From Dictyophora rubrovolvata (taxonomy: Eukaryota; Basidiomycota; Agaricomycetes; Phallales; Phallaceae): 64,000 nt of DNA. Shown piece after piece: positions 1 to 12,465 of the stretch (the first letter of the stretch is position 1; each line of letters begins with the position of its first letter). The DNA lies in assembly GCA_029959195.1 (NCBI GenBank), contig CP114118.1:2294001-2358000 (forward strand). The letters are read 5' to 3'. The position numbers and the translations under genes are program-made. Below the pieces are notes generated by a model, which saw only the letters and a program-made list of their open reading frames with translations, was not told the DNA's origin and did not search any database.

Positions 1-3000
1 AACCGGTCGGTCACCGGGTAACGATCCTTGACTTAAGGGTCGAGGAACTCGAGGGATAGTACCCATTCGGATAACTTGGATACAAAGCCTAAGGGCGGTT
101 TCAAGGGCAGTAGGACCGGCTGGTTTAAATACAATACGAGCAAAACCACCTGCTCGTTGATATTCATCCACAATGCTCAGAACATTTGGATCTCCACGTG
201 CAGAAGATATGAGAATAAGCGGACGCGAGCAGTCTTGCTGGTCTATTCGGTAACGCACTAGATCGATATCTTCGTTGAGGATTATCAGGTCTCCAAGTTC
301 TGTCTCGGAAGATGTCAGTGAAAAATGCCACCAATTGACAAGGTAATGCGTCATAATCTGTTTGTGTAAAGTCTGTCCACGAGAATCACCAAACCCTAGC
401 AGGGAAACGATCGGGGTATTCTCGAAACCTTCTTTCTCCCACATTCCTTCATTTTCAGGATCAGCGGGTATGGCGTCAACCTCAAATATGATTTTGATGT
501 CTGTGCCGACGTTTTCCACACTCGAGACTTCTATCTTGCCATTGATACTTTCGGAACGAATTATGCTGTTGACAATGGCAAGACCGAGACCAGTGCCGGG
601 TTGGAGGGGGTTTTCTTGGGAGAACGGTTGGAAAAGTTGGTTCTGCAGAAACTACAGACTCAAATCGAAACCTAAGGTAGAATTTACTTACCTTGATGAA
701 ATCCTCACTAATGCCCTGAAATCAAATGAATGAGGCTTCAAATATATCACGACGTGGACAATCACCTTTCCTGAGTCGAATACTCCAAGCTCCAGCTTAA
801 TTCGGTTTTCGGGTGCGTCGTGGTTTGAAGGTAGTTGGCGAAGAGAAACATGTACGTAACCCTCCTTCCCCAAAGGTAAATACCTAGACACACAATAAAG
901 GTTCAGTTAAGACATACCGAAGTGAACTTCAGGGAGTTTCCAAGAAGATTCATCAGACAGCGTCTTATGCCACCTTTTTCGCAGAGTACATTCCAGCCCT
1001 AACGAAGTTAGTTAATTGTCAAATGTACAGGGACTACTGAGAGGGGTGAGTACCTGAGGTCGATATTCGATATCGACTACAGTCTCCACCCGTGAACGGA
1101 GCCAAACATTCTGTGGTATCGCGTCCTCATCATTCTGGGGCGAATACACGCTCCCAATTTCAGAAGAATGGCGGGCCCTATGACCGATCCAACATCCTTC
1201 TGTGGCTTCCTCGATTAACTGTGACAAATCAACTCTATTGTATTGATTATGAAATCGCACAAAAAAAAAGGAATCAGGAAAAAACGCATACTGAGCCGGA
1301 CGGATAACCGTCTCTGCGCCTCCTGCTTTCGTACTGCCACTAAGCTTGGTAAAGTCTAATACATGATTTACAGTTTCCACCAGGGAGGTGCCGCATGCTT
1401 GAACTGTGCTGAGAAATGACTTCTGATTAGGAGTAAGGTCTGTGCCCGAAAGCAATTCAGCGGCGGCCAATATCTAGGGAAAATGAGTCAACGAGAAGGG
1501 AAGAATAGAGTTTACGTCACGTACACCATGCAGCGGGGTTCTTAAAGATGGAAACACTGATGAGAAAATTAATAGAAAAGTCATGTACATCAAAGCATAC
1601 CTAAGCTCATGGGAAATGCTGCATTGAGAAAAAAAGGGGGAATGTTAGACTGGACCAATAATTCATTGAAGGGAACAGACTTTGAGATAAATAGACTTTT
1701 TGCTTTATCAGCCAAAATCATCCGACGTTTAAGAACTGCGCTTAAAATAATAACGCCTAATTCGAAGTATGAGCACAAAGAAACGAAGGAATCTTTTTTT
1801 TTTAAAAAAAAGAAAAGGAAATCGTACCTATTGCGCGTAAATAAGATAACTCGTGACCTTCAAGCTAATATAAATTATTGGGGGCTAAATCAACGTAAAG
1901 AGTAACTTGAAGAAATCAATACTAACATAAGGTTTCGTTTTGGCGTTAGTGTTATAAGCGCAGAGCATGGCAAAAGGTCTCTTGTCGATGTTCATTATTG
2001 GTACCGCTAGACAGGTAAAATTAGACTCCTATAAGGGGGAATTCAACTGGGGCATACTTAAAGCGTAATGGATATTCCCGGGCATAATGCCTCGTATGCA
2101 AGCAGGAAGGACGGCTTCGGAAACTTTGCCATCAGGAAAATCCCTAAAAAACTGCGACATCTGTGCAAACCCCGCCGGTGTGAGCGGTTTAGTCTGAGGA
2201 CTTTGCTTCGGATCGGAATGGTACAATAGGACCGACGGAGACGCTTCCGAATTATAAGTATCGAATTCCTCAAACGTGGAGACATCAATTAGAACTGCGC
2301 CTTCGACGTCAAGAGTCCGTTTGACAAGTTTGACAGCTCGATCATAAATCTTTTCCATACTGGTACTAGAAAGCAAGGAACGGGGGTCCCCTTTCTGCGC
2401 TTGTGTATCAATTTCGAGACATTCACGGGTAAATTGTTCCATCTGAATCGAATAAATAAGCCGCTATGAATGTCAGCCAATATGTTAATCTTACTGAATT
2501 CTGAATTCTATCTCGTATTCTCAGTTGTATCTATGCACGAAATCAGACCCAGGGATAGTCCGAAATACCGATATTCTTACTTTGTCTCTCCATAATTCCA
2601 ATTCCCTCATGACAATAGCCTAAATTCAATTAACAAGGAACGAAAATCAATGAAATATAGTATTATACCGCGAATTCTTTTAGTGTATGTCTCTGGCGAG
2701 GTCCAAACTCTGAACGAGGTTCGGTATCAATAATACAAAGACTGTGGAGCGATTTAATGTCTGAAGGATGAATAGGAGTGATGTCGTACCTCCCGATATT
2801 ATATCCCTCTGCCGTCCGTAAAGGAGCGCCAGCATAAAATCTAGCAAAGGGATGGGAGATAACGAATGGCTTCGAGGCAAATTTTATTATTAGCGCTGCA
2901 AGGAAAAATAAATTTAATTGGTTGGTCTTACACTTTTAGAGAATCTCCAATCGGTGTGGGTGTCAAGAATAACCAGTGGTTCGTAACTACTGATGACAAC

Positions 3001-5314
3001 AATGAGTATCCAGATAAATCATGAACTCAAATTTTTTCAATTCACTCTTGTAAAATAGCATGACTGCAAATGGATTCATCTCGAGGGCATGATTCGCGTC
3101 CCAATCCAACTACCAAAATAATTCATATGGTAAAATGGTAAAAAAAAAAGGCTAACATACACTCGGATTTAAACCATCTAATTATGACATATAAGACCAT
3201 ACGTCAAAAACTAATCAAATCGAATGCTTACTGTTCATCTGCGTCAATAAGAGAGATCAAACATATTTTGGCGTTGAACACGAGTTTCGCCAGAAGTGTA
3301 ATTCGATCAAAATTTGCGTCCTTGGCGGTATGAACGATATTGAATCTATATTTTCGAAGGAAGAAAAAAAAATGGTAAATGACACGAATTGTTTTGTCTA
3401 GATTGATGTGCATACTTGTACAATGCTTTTTGACGCTCCCATTCACTCGGTGGAGTGGGAGGTCGTAGATAACCTCGATGTAGATACTCCATTTCCTCTT
3501 TGATACGGGCACGAGGATGCTTCTGGCTTTCGGAGTACGATCTCGCCATCATGCTGATATCAGGCGAAGCGTCAGGTGAGGGATTATCGGCATGATTCGA
3601 GTGCTTCATGCCAATTGGTTCAGACACTGTTCTATCTAGAGGGGGACGATGCGGGAGTAATGGTGGAGAAGAGGCAGAACTAGATTCGAATACAGAGGAG
3701 CAGTCTATCGAAGATATTGTAGGAAGAGCAGGGGTCTGAGGGGTCTGAGAAGTCTGACTTGTATTTTGAGAAATACCCCGTGCTGCCTTCGGATGGGCGG
3801 GCGGGTGGCGGTTCCGTTTAGAGACAGGGATGGTAAAATAATCTCGCGATAATTTTTGGCTAGGGGATCCTGACGGTAGTAGGTCGGCAGTCACATATGC
3901 ATCTGGGTTTGTGGCAGAATCCGTCTCCGCATTCATAAGCCCATCTTCTGGAGTGATAGGAGGACTAGCCGATATAGTAGGTAGAGCAGAAGGATGTTCA
4001 AAACTAGTATGATTCCGAAAACCAGGACCAGCTCCGGTCGGGGGAGAACCAATAACATCGCCCAAAATGTTCCAGAAGCTGTTGAGGCGAATTTTGCGAG
4101 TCGATTGTCCGCTGCTTTCAACTGGAAAAGGTTTTGATGTATCGGCAAAATCTGTCTCGTTCTCCGTGATAGTCTTCTCGGGATTAGGACGAGGAGCTAA
4201 AGTCAAGGACGCCGTATGACCGCGAAATGGATCAGTCAATTCAACTTCTGGACTTGGAAGGGCTAAAGGTCTGACATCAACCCCTTCTGCAGCCAGCCGC
4301 ATAGTCGCAGCCGCGGCATGAAGCTCATGCAAGGATTCAGCCTTAGTAGTACCTTCGGCTGATGTATAAGTCTTTGTCGGAGAATCTGACATGCTTCTAG
4401 AAGAAAACGGTCGAGAAGGAGGGGGTGGAAGTGGCAAGTGTGGCAAGACGCCAGTGCTCTGTTGATGATCGCCTTGACGGCGATATTTAATGGATTTGTG
4501 AGTCCCTGGAACGGAGGCAGAGTAAGTGGATGCAGCGGGTGTGGAGACAGTGGTGATTCCAGAAACTGGCGACCTTCCATTTGCACTCCCAAGAGACAAG
4601 CGCGAAGTCAGGCTAGATGAGCTGAACGTACCAGGTGTCCGCCTGCGGGAGCCACCAGAAACTGCCGATTGGGATGATGAGTCCGGATACGGACTGCCAG
4701 CTTCCGTTTCCGACGTATATTGGCTTTTGGGGGGATTAGGAGTGAGACGGGGATCCCATTTGCCCGCGGCATACGCTTGCAGGAATGAGGCCCAGTCGAA
4801 GCTATCGTCACTTAATTCGCTGTTATCTTTATTTGAAAGATACAGATCATTAGAAACACCTTCAGATATTGATGGCTGCGTTAATGAACTCGGGTCTCCT
4901 GGATAGTTGTTTAACATCAAAACAGCAACATTATTAATGAGGTGGTCTTTTGCCTCACGGCTCACCAGATATGTTGACGACGAACCCAATTCGGTCACGA
5001 TTATCTAGATTTTTGTTCGCAGCTGCTAGTTTTGCATCATGAACAGAAGTAGTTGTATTACCAATGGCGTCATCGAGAATAGCATTTGTGGCTTGACGAG
5101 TCGCGGGTAGTAACACGTCGTTGCTCTGAGCTAACGCTGCCGTTGAAGGCCGTTTGTTGAGGCCTTTAGAGCCACCTGAGTGCAAAGTCTGTGCTGGAAC
5201 GTAAAATCTTGTTGAAGAAGATACGGTGGAAGACGAAGAAGCGTCATTTAGACTGATTGGTTGAACGGCTGGCAGATTTAGTCGGCGCTGCTCGTTGTCA
5301 AGAGCATTGTCCAT
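1..5314 (-). CDS. GAF-domain hybrid histidine kinase, 3' part beyond the window
   Basis: A cytosolic two-component sensor kinase predicted to autophosphorylate on His and pass phosphate to a receiver and an HPt protein. The start is taken as the ATG at 5312-5314 (MDNALDNEQ). A long Ser/Pro-rich region follows, to about 3,500. A GAF domain begins near 3,350 (FNIVHTAKDANFDRI, then LVFNAKICLISLIDADEQ). The segment at 2,029-2,442 starts MEQFTRECLEID. The HisKA H-box reads SISHELR, with the phospho-His codon at 1609-1611; an intron separates it from SPLHG and another follows before ILAAAELL. The ATPase domain includes a GTGLGLAIVNS-type G box near 560-610. Downstream, at about 60-350, is a receiver-like stretch (RPLILISSARG, RIVFKPAG) that looks degenerate, so the true receiver probably lies left of base 1. 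Many short introns. The kinase family is secure; the exact fungal HHK class is not. Confidence 0.88.
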
Positions 5315-5591
5315 GGGTACGTCGGGTTCGTTCAAAGGCCCTGCGCGAGATTTTGTCTACGAGACGCGAAGGATAGGAACAAATGGACTAGAAAATCTTT
5401 GTGTTGCCTTCGGAGAGGCCAACGTTCAATGGCTGGCGTCTGGCCAGAGTGGAGCTCAAAACCTTTGCTTAGCAGACACCAAAACAGCCCTAAGGTATGT
5501 ACGATGACGCTCAGTCCGCCCATAATGATCAACAACCGTATTTATTCATCAATTAAAATAATCATTTCTTACTTCGTCCAATCCTATCCTT

Positions 5592-8500
5592 CTACGAATG
5601 TTCTAGCAATACTAACATACTCCACATATATAGTGGCAGGGTAAGATTATCATTTTGCGTGGAAACCGCCTCCAACAAAGCACAGCTCATGGCAGCAAAA
5701 ATATATCGTGATAGCTAGAAGAATGGTTTGTTTCAGCACAACCAGATTTTGATTCGGGCTTCCTGAGAGAAATGTGCCAGAACATTTCGGTGGTAGTACT
5801 TACCGAATATGGCGGAAGGAACTTCAATGCATTAATTAACCAGGCACAAAACACAACGGATGCAACGAAGGCTGCACTTCCTTCTATAGTTTTCGGGGAA
5901 TGCGGTGACCATCGATGTCGTCCTATTCTCCTTCCTACAACAGAAGCCTATGCCAGCAAATCAATACTCGTGCATCAGAAGGACGGCAACATAACATACC
6001 ACTGCATCTCCTACACCCAGACATAGTATTCCACTAAGCTCCAACACACGAGATGACCTACGAAGAGAATCATATTCGTTAAAGTAACCATATTATATAT
6101 TATATACGGCGAAAACAGTTACCCTTCGAGCCATAATGGCCCTGCACAGCCTGTTAAGAGGTAAAAATGGCTCAAGATAGCAGTTCCACTGTCCTTATGA
6201 TCCAGGAATTCATTCAGAAACAGATGAACAGCAGCACCAAATGGGTACAACGCAAAATATCTTATGTACTCCGCAAACACGAACAAGGCAAAGGCTGCGC
6301 TGAGTGATAAATGTAGGAATGCCGGCTAATTACAGAACATGAACATGTTCAAAGAAGCAAAGTCAGCACCCTAAGATCATTCTTTTGCTATAAGATCGCC
6401 AGACAGGGAAATAAACGCACATCGAATGCGATGCCAGGCAACATCATGATGACAGCTAATGCATGAAAAAATTTTCGTCTCCCGTTCCGTCCAAGGGTCG
6501 GAACATGTTTGTCGGCCGCGTCCAACAGTTCTGTAGCAGCCGTCGCTAGCCTGTCGACATTGACATTGACATTGCCGACGTTAGCGTTATTCACAAGTGG
6601 TGAATGTTCGCTAAGGGCTTCCGCGACCGTATTAACGGATGTTGCGACGGGAGCTACAGGTCCTGCATTATGTGTAATATGTCGATATCGTCTGGCTCTC
6701 GCTAACTGACGGTTCCAACCAGCAACGCTTAGAATACCAAGCAATCCCCAGTAGACGAGAAAGCCAATACGACTCCACCGTTTACGTCCTTCAAGCAACC
6801 ATAAAAGCACCCATAACCATGGATTTCGTTTGCCGAGGCACCACCGCGTCCACAGACCGATCAGTCCTCCAACGACCAGGGCTGCTAAAGCATAGAAAGA
6901 CAGCGCAAGAAATCGTCGATCTCGCTTGTTCTCTTTGGGGTTACGCAGTCGTTTTGTAGGTTGCCGCGCACTATGTCGCGAAAGAACCAGAATAGGACTA
7001 AGAAGAAATCCTGTCAATATCGATCCCGGAATAAGTGCGATCTGATAAACAAGCAATGGTGTAGGTAACCGGAAGGTTTTGATGAAAGGTGTAGTAATAG
7101 GCCATATCTAAGATGAAAAATAATTCGATAGAAACAAACTTGTATTATTAATAAAGAATTTCGCACATACCTTAGATATAGTAATATTGACCAATTCCAT
7201 AAAGAGAGCAGTTGCCCCCTGAGCAACGAGCCCGAGCTCACCTACCGTAAAACCCTGTCTGGCCAGTCGTAATGACACATATAGGGTAAATTGATAAAAG
7301 AAGGAAATGACCGCGACATCAAAGAAATCGAGATCTAGTTTAGATTTGAGATGAATTTCAAATAGCCTAAAAGACGACCCCCACCTTGCCATATATCGAT
7401 ATTCATTTGGGTTAACGCCATCTTGAACAAGAGTGCGGCAGCGGTAACAATACAAGTAAAACCAACATAAGACATCGTTTTACTTCCTTCTGTTTTAGGA
7501 AGACTAGGAAGACCAGATTCGGAACCATTCGATTGCTGGCTTTGGGATCGGCGGGATGCATAGAAGTGTACCAAAAGTATTACAGATGAAAGTGACATGA
7601 GCTGAACCAAATTTCTCCGTGATCTAACTAATGCTTCTAATGCAGTTGATGGCTGACGGCTTTGTGGCAGCGTAGGCGGACTTTCGATAAGCCATCCTTC
7701 AGGAAGGATAGAGAAGCCCGGAGAACGGAGCTTATATTCAGAGTCTATGAGCATCGCGGTTGCGATTAAAGGTGCAAGAAGCAAGGAAGTCACCGCACCA
7801 TCGTCTGGTGCGTCTCTGTATACATACATTAATGAATGTTGAGTAGATAATTTTTTTTAGCTTATTACTTGTTAAACTGAAAAGAAGTTCATACCTATAA
7901 TTTCGGGGCTCTGACATCCAAATGCGAGACGTCAGATTGTTATCTTTATTGATCGGGTTAGTTGGCAAGGAGGGGCGCCTGCCGTCTGTGTACACACGAG
8001 AGGGTGAGTTTATTGCGGGTGAGGAAGGTCGTACAGGAATGGAGGGTGATTGAGTTATAGCGGATACAGAAGAAAATAAAGAAATAAATATCAAGTACAC
8101 CACAGTAAGACCGATCAAAATTGGGATTTCTATGACAATAACTGTTAGTCCTATACGACAACGGGGGAATCGACATACCCATAAACGTCCACGAACGAAA
8201 GCCATTATAACTTGGAATATTACGATATATATACGATGCAACAACCAACGGGGTGAGAAGTAGGCAGCTTTCGATCACTGTTCTAAAATCTACAGTGAAA
8301 TGAAGTGACATGTTTTTCCGAGGAAGTCGGGTGATGACACGTAATGTGTCTGGCAGCAGCGTCGATTGGGCATGTTTGGTGGGGAGAACAATGGGAATTC
8401 TGGGGGTGTATCGTAGTACAGTCGCTGGTGAAGCAGACCTTTGGGATGTAAAAGTCGTGTGTACGGGTGAGTGGTTGACCAGTGAGGGTGACTCTGCTTT

Positions 8501-8692
8501 ATTTGGCGTCAACGGTTTAACATAATCGCTCGATTTGAAATATAATACCAGATACGATGGTTCTGTGACCTTCATTAAAGCTTCTTCTATATACTCGGCC
8601 CCTAGTAAGAACAGTTTCACCACTGCTGCTTGTTCCCTCATCCGAGCTTTCTTGTTCAGTCCCGGCACTAGAGAAAGAATCGAGGAATACAT
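5592..8692 (-). CDS. SEC59: Dolichol kinase (Sec59)
   Basis: CTP-dependent kinase making dolichyl phosphate in the ER membrane, the lipid carrier for N-glycosylation, O-mannosylation and GPI anchors. The protein is strongly hydrophobic with many membrane segments. The diagnostic C-terminal half is present: RKFFHALAVIMMLPGIAFD (about 6,410-6,480), then FAEYIRYFALYPFGAAVH and FLNEFLDHKDSG, then a CTP-binding-type loop, CLGVGDAV joined over an intron to ASVVGRRIG, and KTIEGSAAF. The last exon ends LVLLEHS with its stop at 5592-5594. The N-terminal half is variable and Ser/Pro-rich, as usual in fungal homologues. The start is the weak point. I chose the ATG at 8690-8692 (MYSSILSLVPG); an upstream exon is possible but no in-frame ATG was found. 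It is divergent from UNG1. Confidence 0.87.
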
Positions 8693-9136
8693 TTTCCAGA
8701 GGAACACATTTGTATTATGGAAGCTTTACCTGGAAGACGCACTTGCTTGATAGCTAGTGCTCCAGTCTACCGGCTTTGCAGAAGAGGATGCAAAGCTGTT
8801 TGTTCGATTGTGCTTTGCAGACTTGGCATTAGCTCGAGAGCGAATGTTCTCATGTCTCGAATGAGGCGGAGGTGAAGGAGTCGAATTTGTTGAACGCGGC
8901 AGATTGGGCGCAGGAAAGCTTTGAATGAATCCAACTCCAAGAATTTATTCAAAACGAGCGAATGGCTTGTCAGGACTTGTCCTATGCAATTCAACGAATA
9001 TGGGTGCTAGTGGTAGGTGTGACTGTGACTGTGACCAACGCGTGTTCATGTAAAGGCGCGGCGCGCACGCGAGGGTAAATCTCTCGTGCCTTTTTTTTTC
9101 TTTCTTCTCTTTTTTCACCTTTCTGCCATCTTTACT
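8693..9136. promoter_or_regulatory. Divergent intergenic region between SEC59 and UNG1
   Basis: 444 bases between two start codons pointing away from each other, so it probably holds both promoters. Just before the UNG1 start there is a pyrimidine-rich tract (about 9,090-9,120), common upstream of fungal starts. A Ser-rich open frame lacking an ATG runs on the minus strand at about 8,720-8,940. It does not splice in phase into the kinase, so I treat it as leader sequence. No specific binding site can be named. Confidence 0.4.
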
Positions 9137-10864
9137 ATGCCTGTATACCTCGATGACTTGCCTTCTTCGCGTCATGAAGATACCACTGTTGAATCCAAGG
9201 AAAATAGTATACCTTCTAGCAAAAAAGATGCTAAACAGGTCGACTCAAATAATGATTCCACTTCCAAGGACGGGAAATCTGTTAAGCGTCAGCTGAGTAT
9301 TGCTGACATGTTCTCTAAAACGCCGCGTGACAATGCCAAACGATTGAAAACCGAAAATGACTCTTCTTCCTCCGTGATGCGAAAAGCTGTCTCGCTCGGC
9401 GGCATCCCTACCTTGAATTCGATACCACTAAATCTTGATGCATACCGTGCTTCACTAAAGCCAGAGGAGTTGGCATTGCTAAAATTAGAACTAGAAACGA
9501 TGGGAAAGAGCTGGTTCGTGCAAGGCCCCTTTCACACTCTGACTAAAACTCGTATTATTCCCAGTCTCACCTTTGCTATTTATAGGCTGAAAGTCCTGAC
9601 GGAAGAAATTAAAAAGCCGTATTTTCTGAACCTGAAGCGATTTCTCGCTTCCGAAGGACTCGAAAATCTCGGAGGAACGCCCAGCGCCAGTAAGATATAC
9701 CCACCAGGCAAGTGACTAGTGAATAGAGATGTGTTGCACATTGTGATTTCGGGCAATCATTGCCCCATTAGCTAAGGATATCTATTCTTGGAGCCACACG
9801 CCCTTAGGAAGGATACGTGTTGTTATCATTGGGCAAGACCCATACCATGCGTCAGGGCGTCTTTTCTTCGTTTACGCAGCAGTTATAATAGCTAACCTTC
9901 GGATATTCTTGTGACAGACCCGGACAAGCACATGGTGCGAGAAAACCAGCATGATGTAAGTTGGAGTACTGCGCTAACGTTCCGCCGCGCACAGGGCTAT
10001 GCTTTTCTGTTCCCAAAGGGGTTCAGCCGCCACCTTCGTTGAAAAATGTGCGGTGGGCACTCATTGTTCCGATAGATATTGTCGCTGACTCTTGAATTCT
10101 AAATAAACAAACCTGCCTACCTACAGATCTATACTGAATTAAAGACGGAGTATCCTGAATTCGAACCGCCGAATCATGGGTAAGTTCGCGCAATGGGATG
10201 AGCGTCTGTTTTCTCGAGGGTCTTAGGACATTCACTCACACTGCTTCTTTTTCCGTTGGGGTGCGGTAATAGAAATCTATCAAGTTGGGCCTCCAGCGGG
10301 GTATTGTTACTAAACACCTGCCTTACTGTGCGTGCTCGTGCGGCCGGGTCGCATTCGAACAAAGGCTGGGAGCAATTTACCGATCGGGTGGTCGACGTCA
10401 TTGACCGGTATGGAGGGGCGAATTTAGGACGAAAAGATGGAGAATGCACAGAAAGTCAACGATTGGGAGTAAGTAGAGGGGTAGTGTTCCTGGCGTGGGG
10501 TTCGTGGGCGCAAAAGCGTGTTGCGCGATTGGACAAGGTACCTCAGTTTGTGTATAGTAAGGATCTTCATCTGACCCTACTTCGGCACGTATGGTATACG
10601 CAAACAGAAGAAGCATCTTATCTTAACGAGCGCCGTGAGTTGCTAAGACCGAGAAAATTATTATTATTATTTTCTCGTGTTTTTTTTTTGTTTTCTTTTT
10701 TTTTTCCTGCATACGTACCACGGAACTGACGGGCGGAGCAGCATCCATCGCCACTTAGCGCGCACAGGGGATTCTTTGGAAACAGGCATTTTCGAGAGGC
10801 GAATTCATGGCTGGAGGGGAAATACGGGTCAGATGGGAAAGTTGATTGGTGCAAGCTGGATTGA
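9137..10864 (+). CDS. UNG1: Uracil-DNA glycosylase, family 1
   Basis: Removes uracil from DNA in the first step of base excision repair, in nucleus and mitochondria. The start is the ATG at 9137 ([11 protein letters not shown]). The N-terminus holds a PCNA-binding-like box, [10 protein letters not shown], followed by a basic stretch (RLKTEN). The water-activating loop GQDPYHASG lies at about 9,820-9,850, followed by [18 protein letters not shown]. The uracil-binding part is [19 protein letters not shown] and the later block is [17 protein letters not shown]. The 3' end needs two introns around a small exon encoding KKHLILTSA at about 10,610-10,634. After them the canonical loop [13 protein letters not shown] appears, and the protein ends VDWCKLD. 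All catalytic motifs are intact. Confidence 0.95.
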
Positions 10865-11230
10865 GGAGAACGATGAGGAAAGGGGAAAATAGAAATCTAA
10901 AATAAAATCCAAAAAAGGGCTAAAGTATTGTGTATAAACTAATATATTGTTCTATGTCTGCTGTGAATGATTTCCTGGACAGGATCTAGTGCCAAAAGAG
11001 ATATTACGTCAAATGAGCGACTTCGGTAGTTGCCGCCTATGGCTTTTGGTCGCTATGCCCCGTCTTCCTAGAAAGTATACTTAGCCGCCCTTAACTTGAC
11101 TTTGTCCGACCACCACCTCCCTTTTTCTGCTCCCTGTATTGCTTTTTAACTTGTAATATTCTCCGTGCATTTATTCTCCCAAACTCTCCACCGTCAGGAC
11201 GGTTTTCACCCCACTTCCTGTCTTCATTGA
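10865..11230. other. Intergenic region, UNG1 3' end and bZIP 5' leader
   Basis: 366 bases. It contains an AATAAA-like motif just after the UNG1 stop (about 10,900) and a CT-rich stretch before the bZIP start (about 11,110-11,220), typical of a fungal promoter or leader. No coding frame or RNA gene was seen. Confidence 0.4.
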
Positions 11231-12465
11231 ATGTCTTCTAAACGCGGCCGCAAAGTCAATAAGGATTTACCTCCCTCACGAGCAAGGGACGTTCAGCGTG
11301 CTTTTCGAGCCAGACGAGCTGCTCATCTCGAGGTCCGTTTGTAGTTCTTGTCTTGCAATGAAATTCACCGCAGCGTGCTGATCGAAACTCCCGACAGGCA
11401 CTCGAGGAACGAGTGGCAGTCCTCGAACAAGAGAATGCCCTCTTGCGTGCAGCTTTGAAACTGCCCCCCTCTGAAAGACCATTACTGGGAAGAGGTCCAA
11501 CTGGCAAAGAGAAGCCAAAATCTCTGTTCGTCCCAGATACCAATGATCCTAGCTTGGGGGACTCAATTCGTCGTTCCAGTGTTTGCACCGTTTCCACAGA
11601 TGCTTCCAATATTTCCCATCCCCGATCCTCAAATCCCTCAAATTATGTTCATGGCGACAATTCTTTCGATTTCCCCCATTGGAATAATGCCCTCATGATT
11701 CACCAGGATCTTCCAGATAGCTCAAGCAGTTCCCCGCAGGTCGAGGGACCTCCTCCACACCCTCTAAAGCTTTCTCCCATTTCTTTCTTCGACAATCCTC
11801 ATCCTGCTTTGTCACTCAATAGATCTACCGAGAACGGAGGATGCAGTGGTGGCGTCAGTCCCGGTCCTGCCCATTCCCGGTGCAATTCCTACGGCTCCCA
11901 GTCCTCAGGCGCCTCTTCAACAAGCGCAGAAACGTTTTCTCCAGTCTACATGCTAAGTGATGTGCCAGACAATTCTCCTACTATGCCTTACTCCCCTTCT
12001 AATTCACAATCATCTAACAACAATCATCATTTGTGTCCCCCAACTGAGCCGTCCTTCGCTCAGTTTCAGTATCCCCTGACAAGCACTTCAAGCGCAGGCG
12101 CCGCGACACAGCAATCTTCCCCATATATTCCTCGCCGAGAATCCGACCATATTCTAAACATATCTTATTCCCGTCACTCCCCTCCACACCATCATCATCA
12201 TCATCACAACAACAACAATCCTCACCACCATCAGTCTCGCAGCAACGGAAGCGGCGGGAATAGTATGGATGTTCCGTCTTCGAATGGACATCGCCGCGCT
12301 ATCACGGAACCCCAAACCTTGAGGGCACTTGTCAACGGCTACTCAGGTCCAAGGGGAAGCCTTTCTGCGTCTATTTCCTCCAATCCCATTCGCGTACCTT
12401 CTCCGCCACCTGTCGCAGCCATTGATAGAGATATTGTATCCCCACGAAAATATTCCCTAACTTGA
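11231..12465 (+). CDS. bZIP transcription factor, Yap/AP-1-like, with altered basic region
   Basis: A probable nuclear DNA-binding dimer of the basic leucine-zipper class. Exon 1 starts at the ATG at 11,231 and encodes a basic stretch (KRGRKVNKDLPPSRARDVQ, then RAFRARRAAHLE). A 65-base intron interrupts it. The zipper follows: ALEERVAVLEQENALLRAAL. The basic region resembles Yap proteins (QRAFR) but has Ala where bZIP proteins have the invariant Asn of the N-x7-R signature. The rest is a low-complexity tail rich in Ser, Pro, His and Asn, with a run of seven His and four Asn near 12,190-12,220. Targets cannot be inferred from the sequence. Confidence 0.85.

Noticed and set aside
8720-8994. Minus-strand Ser-rich frame as first exon of dolichol kinase
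   Set aside because: No ATG in frame, and its donor does not join in phase to the kinase exon.
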